The notes under the pieces were generated by a model. That model did no database searches. It was not told where the DNA came from and saw only the letters and a program-made list of their open reading frames with translations. Source: Paractinoplanes durhamensis (GTDB lineage: Bacteria; Actinomycetota; Actinomycetes; Mycobacteriales; Micromonosporaceae). Taken from it: a stretch of DNA of 64,000 nucleotides. The position numbers and the translations under genes are program-made. Location: NCBI RefSeq assembly GCF_016862175.1, contig NZ_BOML01000017.1, positions 1-64,000 on the forward strand, read 5' to 3'. Positions 33,801 to 40,338 of this stretch are shown here, piece after piece (the first letter of the stretch is position 1; each line of letters opens with the position of its first letter).

Positions 33801-34772
33801 CGGGTCGTCGACGAGAACGACAAGGTGCTGGGGGAGGGCCGCGACCTCGACGTGCTGCGGCGCTCGCTCGCGCCGAAGGTCCAGCAGACGCTCTCCGCCG
33901 CCGCCGGCAACATCGAACGGCGGGGCATCACCACCAACGACTTCGGCGCGCTGCCGCGCCGCCTTCAGCAGGTCCGCGGCGGGTACGAGGTGGCGGTCTT
34001 CCCCGCGCTGGTCGACGAAGGGGACTCGGTCGCCGTACGCGTCTTCGAAAGCGAGGCCGATCAGCGGCTCGCGATGATCGCCGGCACCCGGAAGCTCCTT
34101 CTGCTGACCCTGCCGCCGGCCGCCCGCTATCTCCAGGGGCGGCTCGACAACCGGGCCAAGCTGGAGCTGTCCCGCGGTAACCCGTACCGGTCGATCTCCG
34201 ACCTTCTCGACGACTGCGCCGGCGCGGCCGTCGACCGGCTGGTCGCCGACGCCGGGGGACCGGCCTGGTCGTCGCCGGCCTTCGCCACCCTGCGCGACGC
34301 GGTGCGCGAGGATCTCGTCGACGCGGTGGCGAACGTGGTCACCCAGGTGCAGGCGGTGCTCGCGACCACGTACGAGGTGTCGCAGCGGATCACCAGCAGC
34401 AGCAATCCGGCCCTCCTCGCCGCGCTCGCCGACATCCGGGCGCAGCTCAAGGGCCTGGTCTATCCCGGGTTCGTGACCGCCACCGGGTGGCGGCAGCTGC
34501 ATCACCTGCCGCGCTACCTGCGGGCCATCTCGTACCGGCTGGACCGGGTCGGCACCAACCTGCCCCGGGACCGGCAGCTGATGGCGCAGATCCACGAGAT
34601 CGAGTCGGAGTACCGCGAGCTCAAGGCCGAGTTGTCGCCGTCCGACGAGCTCACCGCGGTCCGCTGGATGATCGAGGAACTGCGGGTCAACCTGTTCGCG
34701 CAGGCCCTCGGAACCGCCTATCCGATTTCGGACAAAAGGGTCTTCAAGGCGATGGACCAGCTCCCTGCGTAG
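30891..34772 (+). CDS. hrpA: ATP-dependent RNA helicase HrpA
   Basis: A 1293-aa DEAH helicase. Motifs: Walker A GETGSGKTTQIPKI (about residue 95), QPRRIAART, DEAHERSLNIDF (about 192), TSATIET, TNVAETSLTVPG and QRKGRCGRVADG. HA2 and OB-fold regions follow, then the long HrpA-specific C-terminal half (DUF3418) to the end. Length matches full HrpA. It likely remodels mRNA or stalled ribosomes, as known for the E. coli enzyme. Start 43 bp after the reductase. Confidence 0.96.
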   Translation: MSTTPAELRSRLAELLPRDERRLQRRLDGTRKIRDEAARAAVLAEIEADAVTARARLDAKLASVPKITYPESLPVSQRKDDILAAIRDHQVVVVAGETGSGKTTQIPKICMELGRGVRGQIGHTQPRRIAARTVAERIAEELDRPLGSTVGYKVRFTDQVSDETMVKVMTDGILLAEIQNDRMLYRYDTLIIDEAHERSLNIDFILGYLRELLPRRPDLKLIITSATIETARFAAHFGGAPVIEVTGRTFPVETRYRPLVTVDAEDETEEPMDQVDGIAQAVDELGREGDGDILVFLSGEREIRDTAEALGKRDLRNTDIVPLYGRLSAAEQHRVFERHSQRRVVLATNVAETSLTVPGIRYVIDPGTARISRYSHRLKVQRLPIEAVSQASANQRKGRCGRVADGICIRLYSEEDFESRPEFTEPEILRTNLASVILQMTNLGLGDLAKFPFIDPPDRRNITDGIKLLEELGALDERKLTPLGRQLAQLPVDPRLARMVIEADKQECVAEVMVIAAALSIQDPRERPTEKQQQADEKHARFVDKESDFFSYLNLWRYLREKQQELSGNQFRRLCRAEFLNYLRVREWQDIYAQLRQVARTLGLTLDENRADVAEGAHVHTALLAGLLSHIGLKEGDKREYLGARGAKFAIFPGSALFKKQPRWVMSAELVETSRLWGRVNARIEPEWAEKLAPHLVKHSYSEPHWEKKQGAVMAFEKVTLYGLPIVPRRRVLYSKVDPVLCRELFIRHALVEGDWDTFHPFFAANKALLERIEEVENRARRRDIAVDDETVYALYDARIPADVVSARHFDSWWKKARRTDPELLTFTREMLVNSGRDTIDPNAFPDAWLAGGVKLPLTYHFDPNATDDGVTVRVPLPLLNKLDGDDFGWSVPGFRKDVVIALIRALPKALRTSFVPVPDWAEAVLDRIPARRGALPDAAGAELRRLTGTVVPADAWRPGEVPSHLRMNFRVVDENDKVLGEGRDLDVLRRSLAPKVQQTLSAAAGNIERRGITTNDFGALPRRLQQVRGGYEVAVFPALVDEGDSVAVRVFESEADQRLAMIAGTRKLLLLTLPPAARYLQGRLDNRAKLELSRGNPYRSISDLLDDCAGAAVDRLVADAGGPAWSSPAFATLRDAVREDLVDAVANVVTQVQAVLATTYEVSQRITSSSNPALLAALADIRAQLKGLVYPGFVTATGWRQLHHLPRYLRAISYRLDRVGTNLPRDRQLMAQIHEIESEYRELKAELSPSDELTAVRWMIEELRVNLFAQALGTAYPISDKRVFKAMDQLPA

Positions 34773-34847
34773 CGGGGTCGGAGGCGCTCGGGTGCCGTTC
34801 GGTTACCCCCCTGTCGAAGGGGTTGAGCAGGCCCTAGCGTTCTGGCC

Positions 34848-35240
34848 ATGACGAACGAATTCCTCGCCTTCGCCCCGATTTCCACCGCCGCGGACATTCC
34901 GGTCGCCGACCCGGCTGCCGCGCTGCTGGACGAGATGATGGCGCGGGTGGGCGTCGACGGCCTGTCCGCCGCGCTCGCCGACCCGGGCCTGCTCGCCCTG
35001 GTCGACCAGCACGCCGCCGCCGTCCGGGACGCGCTCGTCGACGCCGACCGCGACGCCGACGCCGCCGGCCTGGCCGCGTACGCGACCTCGATCGTCCACG
35101 CCGCCCGCCGCGGCGGCCGCACCGTCCCGGCCGTCGGCGAGGCGCCGACCCGGCCGGCCGACTGGATGGCCGCCGACTGGCACATGCTGCGCCTGCTGGG
35201 CGTCTGCATGCTGGCCGACGCTCTTGACGTTCTTCCCTGA
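34848..35240 (+). CDS. Small hypothetical actinobacterial protein
   Basis: 130 aa, soluble, Ala/Asp-rich. A helical N-terminal half (LLDEMMARVGVDGLSAALAD) and a C-terminal block WMAADWHMLRLLGVCMLADAL. From memory this last block resembles short actinobacterial proteins of the DUF6401 type, but I am not certain. No TM helix, no signal peptide. The only Cys is near the C-terminus. Function unknown. Confidence 0.6.
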   Translation: MTNEFLAFAPISTAADIPVADPAAALLDEMMARVGVDGLSAALADPGLLALVDQHAAAVRDALVDADRDADAAGLAAYATSIVHAARRGGRTVPAVGEAPTRPADWMAADWHMLRLLGVCMLADALDVLP

Positions 35241-35279
35241 TATTTGGTAAGAAACCGGGCGTAAGGCGATCTAGTAGGT

Positions 35280-35999
35280 ATGAAGATCGCAATTGCACTC
35301 GCGGCGGCGGCCGGGCTGTTGATCCCGGCGTCGCCCGCCCTGGCGGACAATCCCGCTCCCACCGCCGTCGCTCTGGTGGCGCGCTGGGACTTCAATTCCG
35401 GCGCCACCGCCGGCAAGATCGCCGACACCTCCGGGCGTGGCCAGGCGCTCAGCGTCCGCGCCGCCAACCAGGGCGTGATCCGCTTCGAGGGCGGCGCGGC
35501 CACCTTCCCGGCCCTCTGCGCGGCCGCCACGACCGCCTGCCCGCAGGGCCTGATGGAGGCACCGAGCGCCGCCGACCTGAACCCCGGCACCCGGGGATTC
35601 AAATGGTCGGCCCGGATCCGCCTGACCCAGGCGCAGCTGGGCGGCTCGGCCAACATCATGCAGAAGGGCGTCGCCGGCACCGGCAGCCAGTGGAAGATGC
35701 AGCTGGGCGCCACCAACGGCCGCGCACACTGCGTGGTGACCGGCACCGGTTCGGCCACTGCCTACTTCGCGCGCTCGTCCGCCCCGGTCACCGACGGCCA
35801 GTGGCACAAGATCCTGTGCGCCCGCACCGCGACAACGCTGACCGTCTTCGTCGACAACGTCCAGCGCGGCCAGACGACGATCCCGGCAACGCTGAACATC
35901 AGCAACGCGTCCCCGCTGCGCATCGGAGCCCCCAACTTCAACGCCCGAACCGAGATGTACCACGGCTCCCTCGACGACGTATACGCCGAGCTGGGCTGA
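35280..35999 (+). CDS. Secreted LamG/concanavalin-like protein
   Basis: 239 aa. Signal peptide about 1-22 (MKIAIALAAAAGLL, cut after PALA). The mature part is a LamG-type jelly roll: VARWDFNSG, FKWSARIRLTQAQLG, QWHKILCARTATTLTVFVDN and LRIGAPNFN with terminal SLDDVYAELG. Four Cys probably form two disulfides. It is a single sugar- or protein-binding domain without an enzyme; similar proteins are frequent in Actinoplanes-type genomes. A terminator follows. Confidence 0.85.
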   Translation: MKIAIALAAAAGLLIPASPALADNPAPTAVALVARWDFNSGATAGKIADTSGRGQALSVRAANQGVIRFEGGAATFPALCAAATTACPQGLMEAPSAADLNPGTRGFKWSARIRLTQAQLGGSANIMQKGVAGTGSQWKMQLGATNGRAHCVVTGTGSATAYFARSSAPVTDGQWHKILCARTATTLTVFVDNVQRGQTTIPATLNISNASPLRIGAPNFNARTEMYHGSLDDVYAELG

Positions 36000-36012
36000 C
36001 CCGTCCACGATG

Positions 36013-36042
36013 GCCCGGCAGGTCGCTGACCTGCCGGGCTTC
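36013..36042. terminator. Bidirectional hairpin terminator
   Basis: A perfect 12-bp stem GCCCGGCAGGTC (36013-36024), loop GCT, GACCTGCCGGGC (36028-36039), then CTTC. It lies 13 bp after the LamG gene and 28 bp after the small minus-strand gene at 36068, so it can serve both. Confidence 0.9.
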
Positions 36043-36067
36043 GTGGTCGCGCGCCGCGAGGTGCGGC

Positions 36068-36298
36068 CTAGCTGCGCCGGAACGCGTAGGAGCGGGACTT
36101 TCCGCCGCCGGAGCGGGCGTGGTCGCGCTCGGATCGGCCGCGGGCTGCCTGCCGGCCGTCGCGGGCACCGTGGTGACCGGCGTCCACGGCGGCGGCCAGG
36201 CTCGGACGATCACCCGGCTGGTTGCCGGTGGCCGACCGGAAAAGGGTGGCGGCGAGATCGTCTTGGTCTACGTGGACCGAAAAGCTCTGCGGGGGCAT
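36068..36298 (-). CDS. Small hydrophilic protein with perfect Shine-Dalgarno
   Basis: 76 aa (MPPQSFSVHVDQDDLAATLF to SRSYAFRRS). The ATG at 36298 has AAGGAGG 5 bp upstream, among the strongest ribosome sites in the window, and a terminator follows the stop. The N-terminal half is acidic, the C-terminal half is basic and rich in Arg/Gly/Ser/His, probably unstructured. GC at third positions is gene-like. No family recognised; abundant expression is likely. A longer frame from 36340 is possible but lacks a ribosome site. Confidence 0.6.
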   Translation of the reverse strand: MPPQSFSVHVDQDDLAATLFRSATGNQPGDRPSLAAAVDAGHHGARDGRQAARGRSERDHARSGGGKSRSYAFRRS

Positions 36299-36572
36299 AC
36301 GAACCTCCTTCGCGCCCGGCCCCGGGCGGCGGCCGCGCATGCGGCGGCCGCGCCACCCGGGGTGGGCTGGTCAGGGTGAAGCCGTGGAATGACAACGAGA
36401 TTGCTCCGGGCGTCGGCACGTCGGCGTCTCCACGGCGGACAACCCGCCGGAGCACCCGGAACCGGAACGCATGGGCCGCGACCGCGGCCAGGAAGCATCA
36501 AAGGATCATGTCGGCCACGTTAGCCCGCCCGCCCCGCCCGCGCGACCGAATTAATCGGCGGGAACCGAGCGG

Positions 36573-37619
36573 TCAGGTCGTGCTGGTGTGGGACAAGCCG
36601 GTGTCCAGGTAGGACAGGGCGGTCGGGTAGTCGCGGAGCTGGTCGTGGATCACCTGGAGGCCGGCGTGCAGCGCTACCGGTGGCACGCCCCGCGCCCGTA
36701 GCACCTCGAGGGTCCAGTCGACGAAGTCGGTGAAGATCTGGGGCTCGCTCACATACAGGGCGGCGGCCAGGAAGTCGACCACGTGGCCCATGTCCTCGAG
36801 CGTGGCGTCGGTCTGGTGGTCGTCGTAGGACGCCATCGCGGGGTAGGACGCCCGCAGCGATCGCATGCCGCCGGTGAGCAGGTCGGGGCGGTGGCGCACC
36901 ACATACGTGTATTCGTCGTTTCCCAGGAAAGCGTGCACCAGCGGGTCGCGCGCCGGCGGTGGCCAGGCGCCGCCCAGGCGGGAGACCGCGCCCTCGGCGC
37001 CGGCCGCCCACGCGTCGGCGCCGAGCAGCTGGGCGTAGCGGCCGCCGGGGCCGAAGCCGCGGCCGCCGGCGATCACCGGGACGCCGGCCGAGCGGCACGC
37101 GGTGATCGCGGCGTGGGCCCGGGGCAGGCGGGTCGGGATCATGCAGCTCAGGGCGACCGCGTCGGGGCCGGTCTGGTGCAGGTGGGTGACCAGGTGTTGG
37201 CCGGGGACCGACGGGCCCAGGAAGTCGACCCGCCAGCCGTCCAGGCGGAGCATCTCGGCCAGGATGCGGACCGGCAGGGCGTGCCACTCGCCGTCCACGC
37301 ACGCGATGGTGATGCGGCCCCGGGTCGGGCGGACCGTGTTGCGGGCGGCGATGGCGGCGAGGGCGCGTTCGGCGGTGGCCGTGGCGGCGTGTTCGCGGGC
37401 CACCGTCCACTCGTTGGCCGCCCACAGGTCGCCGACCCGGATCTGGGTCGGGCCGATCAGGTCCATCATGATCCGCTGGGTGGGGACGCCCTGGTCGTGC
37501 AGGGTGGTGACCACTTTCACCGCGCCGTACTCGTCGCCGTCGCCGACCAGGCGCAGGAAGTGATCGCCCAGGCCGGGGTCGTCGAGGCGGAGCGGTGGGG
37601 TCGGGGTGAAGACCGTCAT
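36573..37619 (-). CDS. Stand-alone CarH-like cobalamin (B12)-binding light sensor
   Basis: 348 aa. Residues about 15-95 form the helical cap (B12-binding 2 type) and about 100-205 a Rossmann cobalamin-binding domain. The cap has W66-x9-E76-H77, an exact match to the W-x9-EH signature of CarH/LitR adenosylcobalamin photoreceptors. The lower-ligand His is H113 in DGEWHALPVRIL (E-x-H in place of D-x-H-x-x-G). GGRGFGPGG matches the ribose-binding loop. There is no MerR DNA-binding domain, and the last 140 residues are an unassigned helical region. The ATG overlaps the stop of the SpoIIE-type gene (ATGA), so the output is probably through that phosphatase rather than DNA. Confidence 0.85.
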   Translation of the reverse strand: MTVFTPTPPLRLDDPGLGDHFLRLVGDGDEYGAVKVVTTLHDQGVPTQRIMMDLIGPTQIRVGDLWAANEWTVAREHAATATAERALAAIAARNTVRPTRGRITIACVDGEWHALPVRILAEMLRLDGWRVDFLGPSVPGQHLVTHLHQTGPDAVALSCMIPTRLPRAHAAITACRSAGVPVIAGGRGFGPGGRYAQLLGADAWAAGAEGAVSRLGGAWPPPARDPLVHAFLGNDEYTYVVRHRPDLLTGGMRSLRASYPAMASYDDHQTDATLEDMGHVVDFLAAALYVSEPQIFTDFVDWTLEVLRARGVPPVALHAGLQVIHDQLRDYPTALSYLDTGLSHTSTT

Positions 37620-39274
37620 GAGCGCTGGCGGACCCTCCGTGTGGTGAGGGCGAACGGTGACTCGTTGGGGGCACCGCCGTCGCGCAGGCTCAGGGCCGTC
37701 CGGCCGGGGGCGCGCACCGCCAGCATCGCGATGTCGTCGCGGGCGCCGCCGTGCATCCAGTCGGAGACGAGCTGGCGGAGGCGTTCGACGGTGGCGGTGG
37801 CGGGCAGGCCCTGGCAGGTGGACAGGGCCGCGCGGAGGCGGGCCTCGCCGTACTGATCGGTCGCGGTCGGGCCGCCGCGGGCCTCGGTGAGGCCGTCGCT
37901 GTAGAGCAGGCACAGCTCGCCGGGGGCCAGCTCGACCTCGGCCGGGTGCACGACCGTCTCGCGGACCGCGCCGATCAGGGTGCCGCTGACCGGCACCTCC
38001 TCGACCTGGCCGTCGTTGCGCAGGACCAGCGGCGGCGGGTGGCCGCCGGTGGCGAGGGTGAGCCGGACCCGGCCGTGCTCGGCGCGGCGGAGCGCGCCGA
38101 CGACCAGGGTGACGAAGCGGTGCGGCCGGCCGGACTGGAGCAGCGCCTGGTTGAGGACCCGCAGCATGGCGGTCGGGTCGGCGTCGACCAGGTGCAGGGC
38201 GCGCAGCGTCTGGCGGACCTTGCCGGTGAGGACGGCGGCCTCGGGGCCGGTGCCGCACACGTCGCCGAGGGCCAGCACGGTGTCGCCGCCGGGCTGGTTG
38301 GGGGCGAACACGTCGTAGAAGTCGCCGCCGATCCGGGCCGCCTCGTGGGCGGCCTGGTAGGAGCCGACCAGCTCGACGCCGTCGAGCTGGATCAGCTCGG
38401 GCGGGAGGAGGTCGGCCTGCAGGATGGCGGCGGTGTCGGCCTGCTCGCGGTAGAGGCCCGCGGCCGAGAGGGCGGCGCCGGCCCGGGCCGCGAAGCTGCG
38501 GGCGAGGATCTCGTCGTCGGGGGTGAACGCGCGGTCGCGGCGGGCCAGGATCAGGGCGCCGGCCGGGGCGGCGTTGCCGGGCAGCGGGGTGACCAGCAGC
38601 GCACCGATCGGGCCGAGCCCGAGCCACTCCGGGGCCTGCGCGGCGTCCAGCCACCGGCTGGGGATGGGCGGGAAGCCGCCCAGCACCTCGACCAGGCCGG
38701 GGACGTCGGCGAGCCGGCTTTCCGGGACCGTGCCCTCCTCGATGCGGCCGCCCTCGGCGAGTCGCAGCCAGGTGTTGCGGCGGCGGTCGGCGGGCAGCAC
38801 CACCACGGCCGCGTCGGCCAGGTGGGCGACCGCCATCTCGGCGGTGGTGCGCAGGCAGCGGCCCTGGTGCAGGGAGGTGGACAGCCGGCGGCCGGCCTCG
38901 GCCAGGAACGAGGTGCGGGCCCGTTCGGCCTGCAGCGCGGCGGCCCGGTTGACCTCTTCGGTGCGATCGCGCAAATACCACCCGTAGTGGCCGGCATCCA
39001 GCGCCCGCCGCCGGCCGGCGAGGTGGCGCCCGGCGTACTCGTCGGTGAAGCTGTCGGCGCCGGTGGCCAGCGCGCCGGTCAGGCCGTCGAGCGGGCAGGC
39101 GCCGCCCGGCGTCAGGCCCGGGACCAGGCGGGCGGCCGCGGCGTTGACCAGCAGGATCTCGTCGTCGACGGTGCCGCAGAGCAGCACCGCCTCGTCGGCG
39201 GCGTCGAGCGCGGCGCGGAGCAGCGCCGGTGCCGGCCCATCGGTGCGGACCCGGCTGGAGGCAGCAGACTGCAA
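37616..39274 (-). CDS. PAS-GAF-SpoIIE-type PP2C phosphatase
   Basis: 552 aa. A weak PAS-like segment (about 18-105), a GAF domain (about 130-285) and a SpoIIE/RsbU phosphatase (about 315-525). Metal motifs: ARIGGDFYDVFAP, ALGDVCGTGPEAAVLTGKVRQ, LATGGHPPPLVL, LLYSDGLTEARGG and GARDDIAMLAVR. Such enzymes dephosphorylate anti-anti-sigma factors (STAS proteins) and so free a SigB/SigF-type sigma factor. TTG start with AAGGGGAG just upstream. Coupled to the B12 light-sensor gene by a 4-bp overlap. No STAS or anti-sigma gene is adjacent. Confidence 0.93.
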   Translation of the reverse strand: MQSAASSRVRTDGPAPALLRAALDAADEAVLLCGTVDDEILLVNAAAARLVPGLTPGGACPLDGLTGALATGADSFTDEYAGRHLAGRRRALDAGHYGWYLRDRTEEVNRAAALQAERARTSFLAEAGRRLSTSLHQGRCLRTTAEMAVAHLADAAVVVLPADRRRNTWLRLAEGGRIEEGTVPESRLADVPGLVEVLGGFPPIPSRWLDAAQAPEWLGLGPIGALLVTPLPGNAAPAGALILARRDRAFTPDDEILARSFAARAGAALSAAGLYREQADTAAILQADLLPPELIQLDGVELVGSYQAAHEAARIGGDFYDVFAPNQPGGDTVLALGDVCGTGPEAAVLTGKVRQTLRALHLVDADPTAMLRVLNQALLQSGRPHRFVTLVVGALRRAEHGRVRLTLATGGHPPPLVLRNDGQVEEVPVSGTLIGAVRETVVHPAEVELAPGELCLLYSDGLTEARGGPTATDQYGEARLRAALSTCQGLPATATVERLRQLVSDWMHGGARDDIAMLAVRAPGRTALSLRDGGAPNESPFALTTRRVRQRS

Positions 39275-39371
39275 GGTCTCCCCTTCCGTTCGCCCGCCGA
39301 TGTGATCGTCTGACCTCAGACTAGTGCGTGGCGGTCATATCGGCGCGTTACGGCAGGTTGATCATGGATGG

Positions 39372-40145
39372 TCATCCATCGATGTCGACCACGATCGGGG
39401 CGTGGTCGGAGGGGCCTTTGCCCTTCCTGGCCTCCCGATCCACCACCGCGTCGGTCACCCGGCCGGCGACCGGCGGGGTGGCCAGAACGAGGTCGATCCG
39501 CATGCCGAGGTTCTTGTGGAACATGCCGGCCCGGTAGTCCCAATAGGTGAAGGGATGATCACCCTTCATCGGCCGGGCGACGATGTCGGTCAGCCCGATG
39601 TCGCGGATCGCGGCCAGGGCGGCCCGCTCGGCCGGGGTGACGTGGGTGGAGTCGACGAAGACCGCCGGGTCCCACACGTCGTCGTCGGTGGGCGCCACGT
39701 TGAAGTCGCCGGCCACCACGGCCGGGCCGGCGGCCACCTCAGCGGCGAGAACCGGGCGCAAGGCCGCCAGCCAGGCGAGTTTGTACTGGTAGTGGGGGTC
39801 ATCAGGGGTGCGGCCGTTGGGCACGTACACCGAGGTGAAGCGGATCCCGCCGGCCGTGGCGCTGATCGCCCGCGCCTCCGGGTCGGGGTAGCCGGGCTCG
39901 CCCGGGAAGCCGTTGCGGATGTCGGCGAGGCCGATGCGGGACAGCAGCGCCACGCCGTTCCACCGGCCCTGCCCGTACGCCGCCGTCTCGTAGCCGAGCT
40001 CGGCGACCTCGGCGGAGGGGAAGCCGTCGGCCGCGACCTTGGTCTCCTGCAGGCAGAGCACGTCGGGCTTGGTCGCGTCGAGCCATGCGAGCAGCCGGGG
40101 CAGCCGGGCCTTGACCGAGTTGACGTTCCAGGTGGCGAAGCGCAT
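39372..40145 (-). CDS. xth: Exodeoxyribonuclease III (AP endonuclease)
   Basis: 257 aa, exonuclease-endonuclease-phosphatase fold. Motifs: FATWNVNSVKARL, CLQETKVAADGF (metal Glu), VVAGDFNVAPTDDDVWDP, FTYWDYRAGMFHKNLGMRIDLVLAT and the final GPSDHAPIVVDID (catalytic Asp-His). It cleaves abasic sites and trims 3' ends in base-excision repair. An ATGGATG/CATCCAT inverted repeat (39364-39379) overlaps its stop. Confidence 0.95.
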   Translation of the reverse strand: MRFATWNVNSVKARLPRLLAWLDATKPDVLCLQETKVAADGFPSAEVAELGYETAAYGQGRWNGVALLSRIGLADIRNGFPGEPGYPDPEARAISATAGGIRFTSVYVPNGRTPDDPHYQYKLAWLAALRPVLAAEVAAGPAVVAGDFNVAPTDDDVWDPAVFVDSTHVTPAERAALAAIRDIGLTDIVARPMKGDHPFTYWDYRAGMFHKNLGMRIDLVLATPPVAGRVTDAVVDREARKGKGPSDHAPIVVDIDG

Positions 40146-40167
40146 CGGCCAAGCATGCCGGAAAAGG

Positions 40168-40242
40168 TCAGCGCACCGCCGCCATCAGCGCCGCGGCGAG
40201 GCCGGCCGTGAGCACGAGCAGGACTCCCGTCATTGCCACCAT
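40168..40242 (-). CDS. 24-residue single-helix membrane peptide
   Basis: The short frame codes for MVAMTGVLLVLTAGLAAALM then AAVR and stop. GGGAGGAGG lies 5 bp upstream of the ATG, a near-perfect ribosome site, and the peptide is one hydrophobic helix with a single C-terminal Arg. It is in the 193-bp gap between a GGDEF-EAL gene and xth, 22 bp before xth's start region on the same strand. Peptides of this type often modulate a membrane enzyme (KdpF, MgrB-like), but the partner is unknown. Confidence 0.5.
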   Translation of the reverse strand: MVAMTGVLLVLTAGLAAALMAAVR

Positions 40243-40338
40243 GTCGTCCTCCTCCCGGTTTCGGGTGTGACCCCGGTTACGTCAGGGGAGGATGATGCCC
40301 GAGCCGGGCCGGTCCTGCCAAGGGCCCTTCGGAAGGTT

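Noticed and set aside
30621..34595. 1324-codon frame on the minus strand
   Set aside because: Shadow of hrpA, which has all helicase motifs on the other strand.
36573..38981. 802-codon frame that begins within the SpoIIE-type gene
   Set aside because: Only its last 348 codons read as protein (the B12 sensor); the first part is a shadow of the phosphatase.
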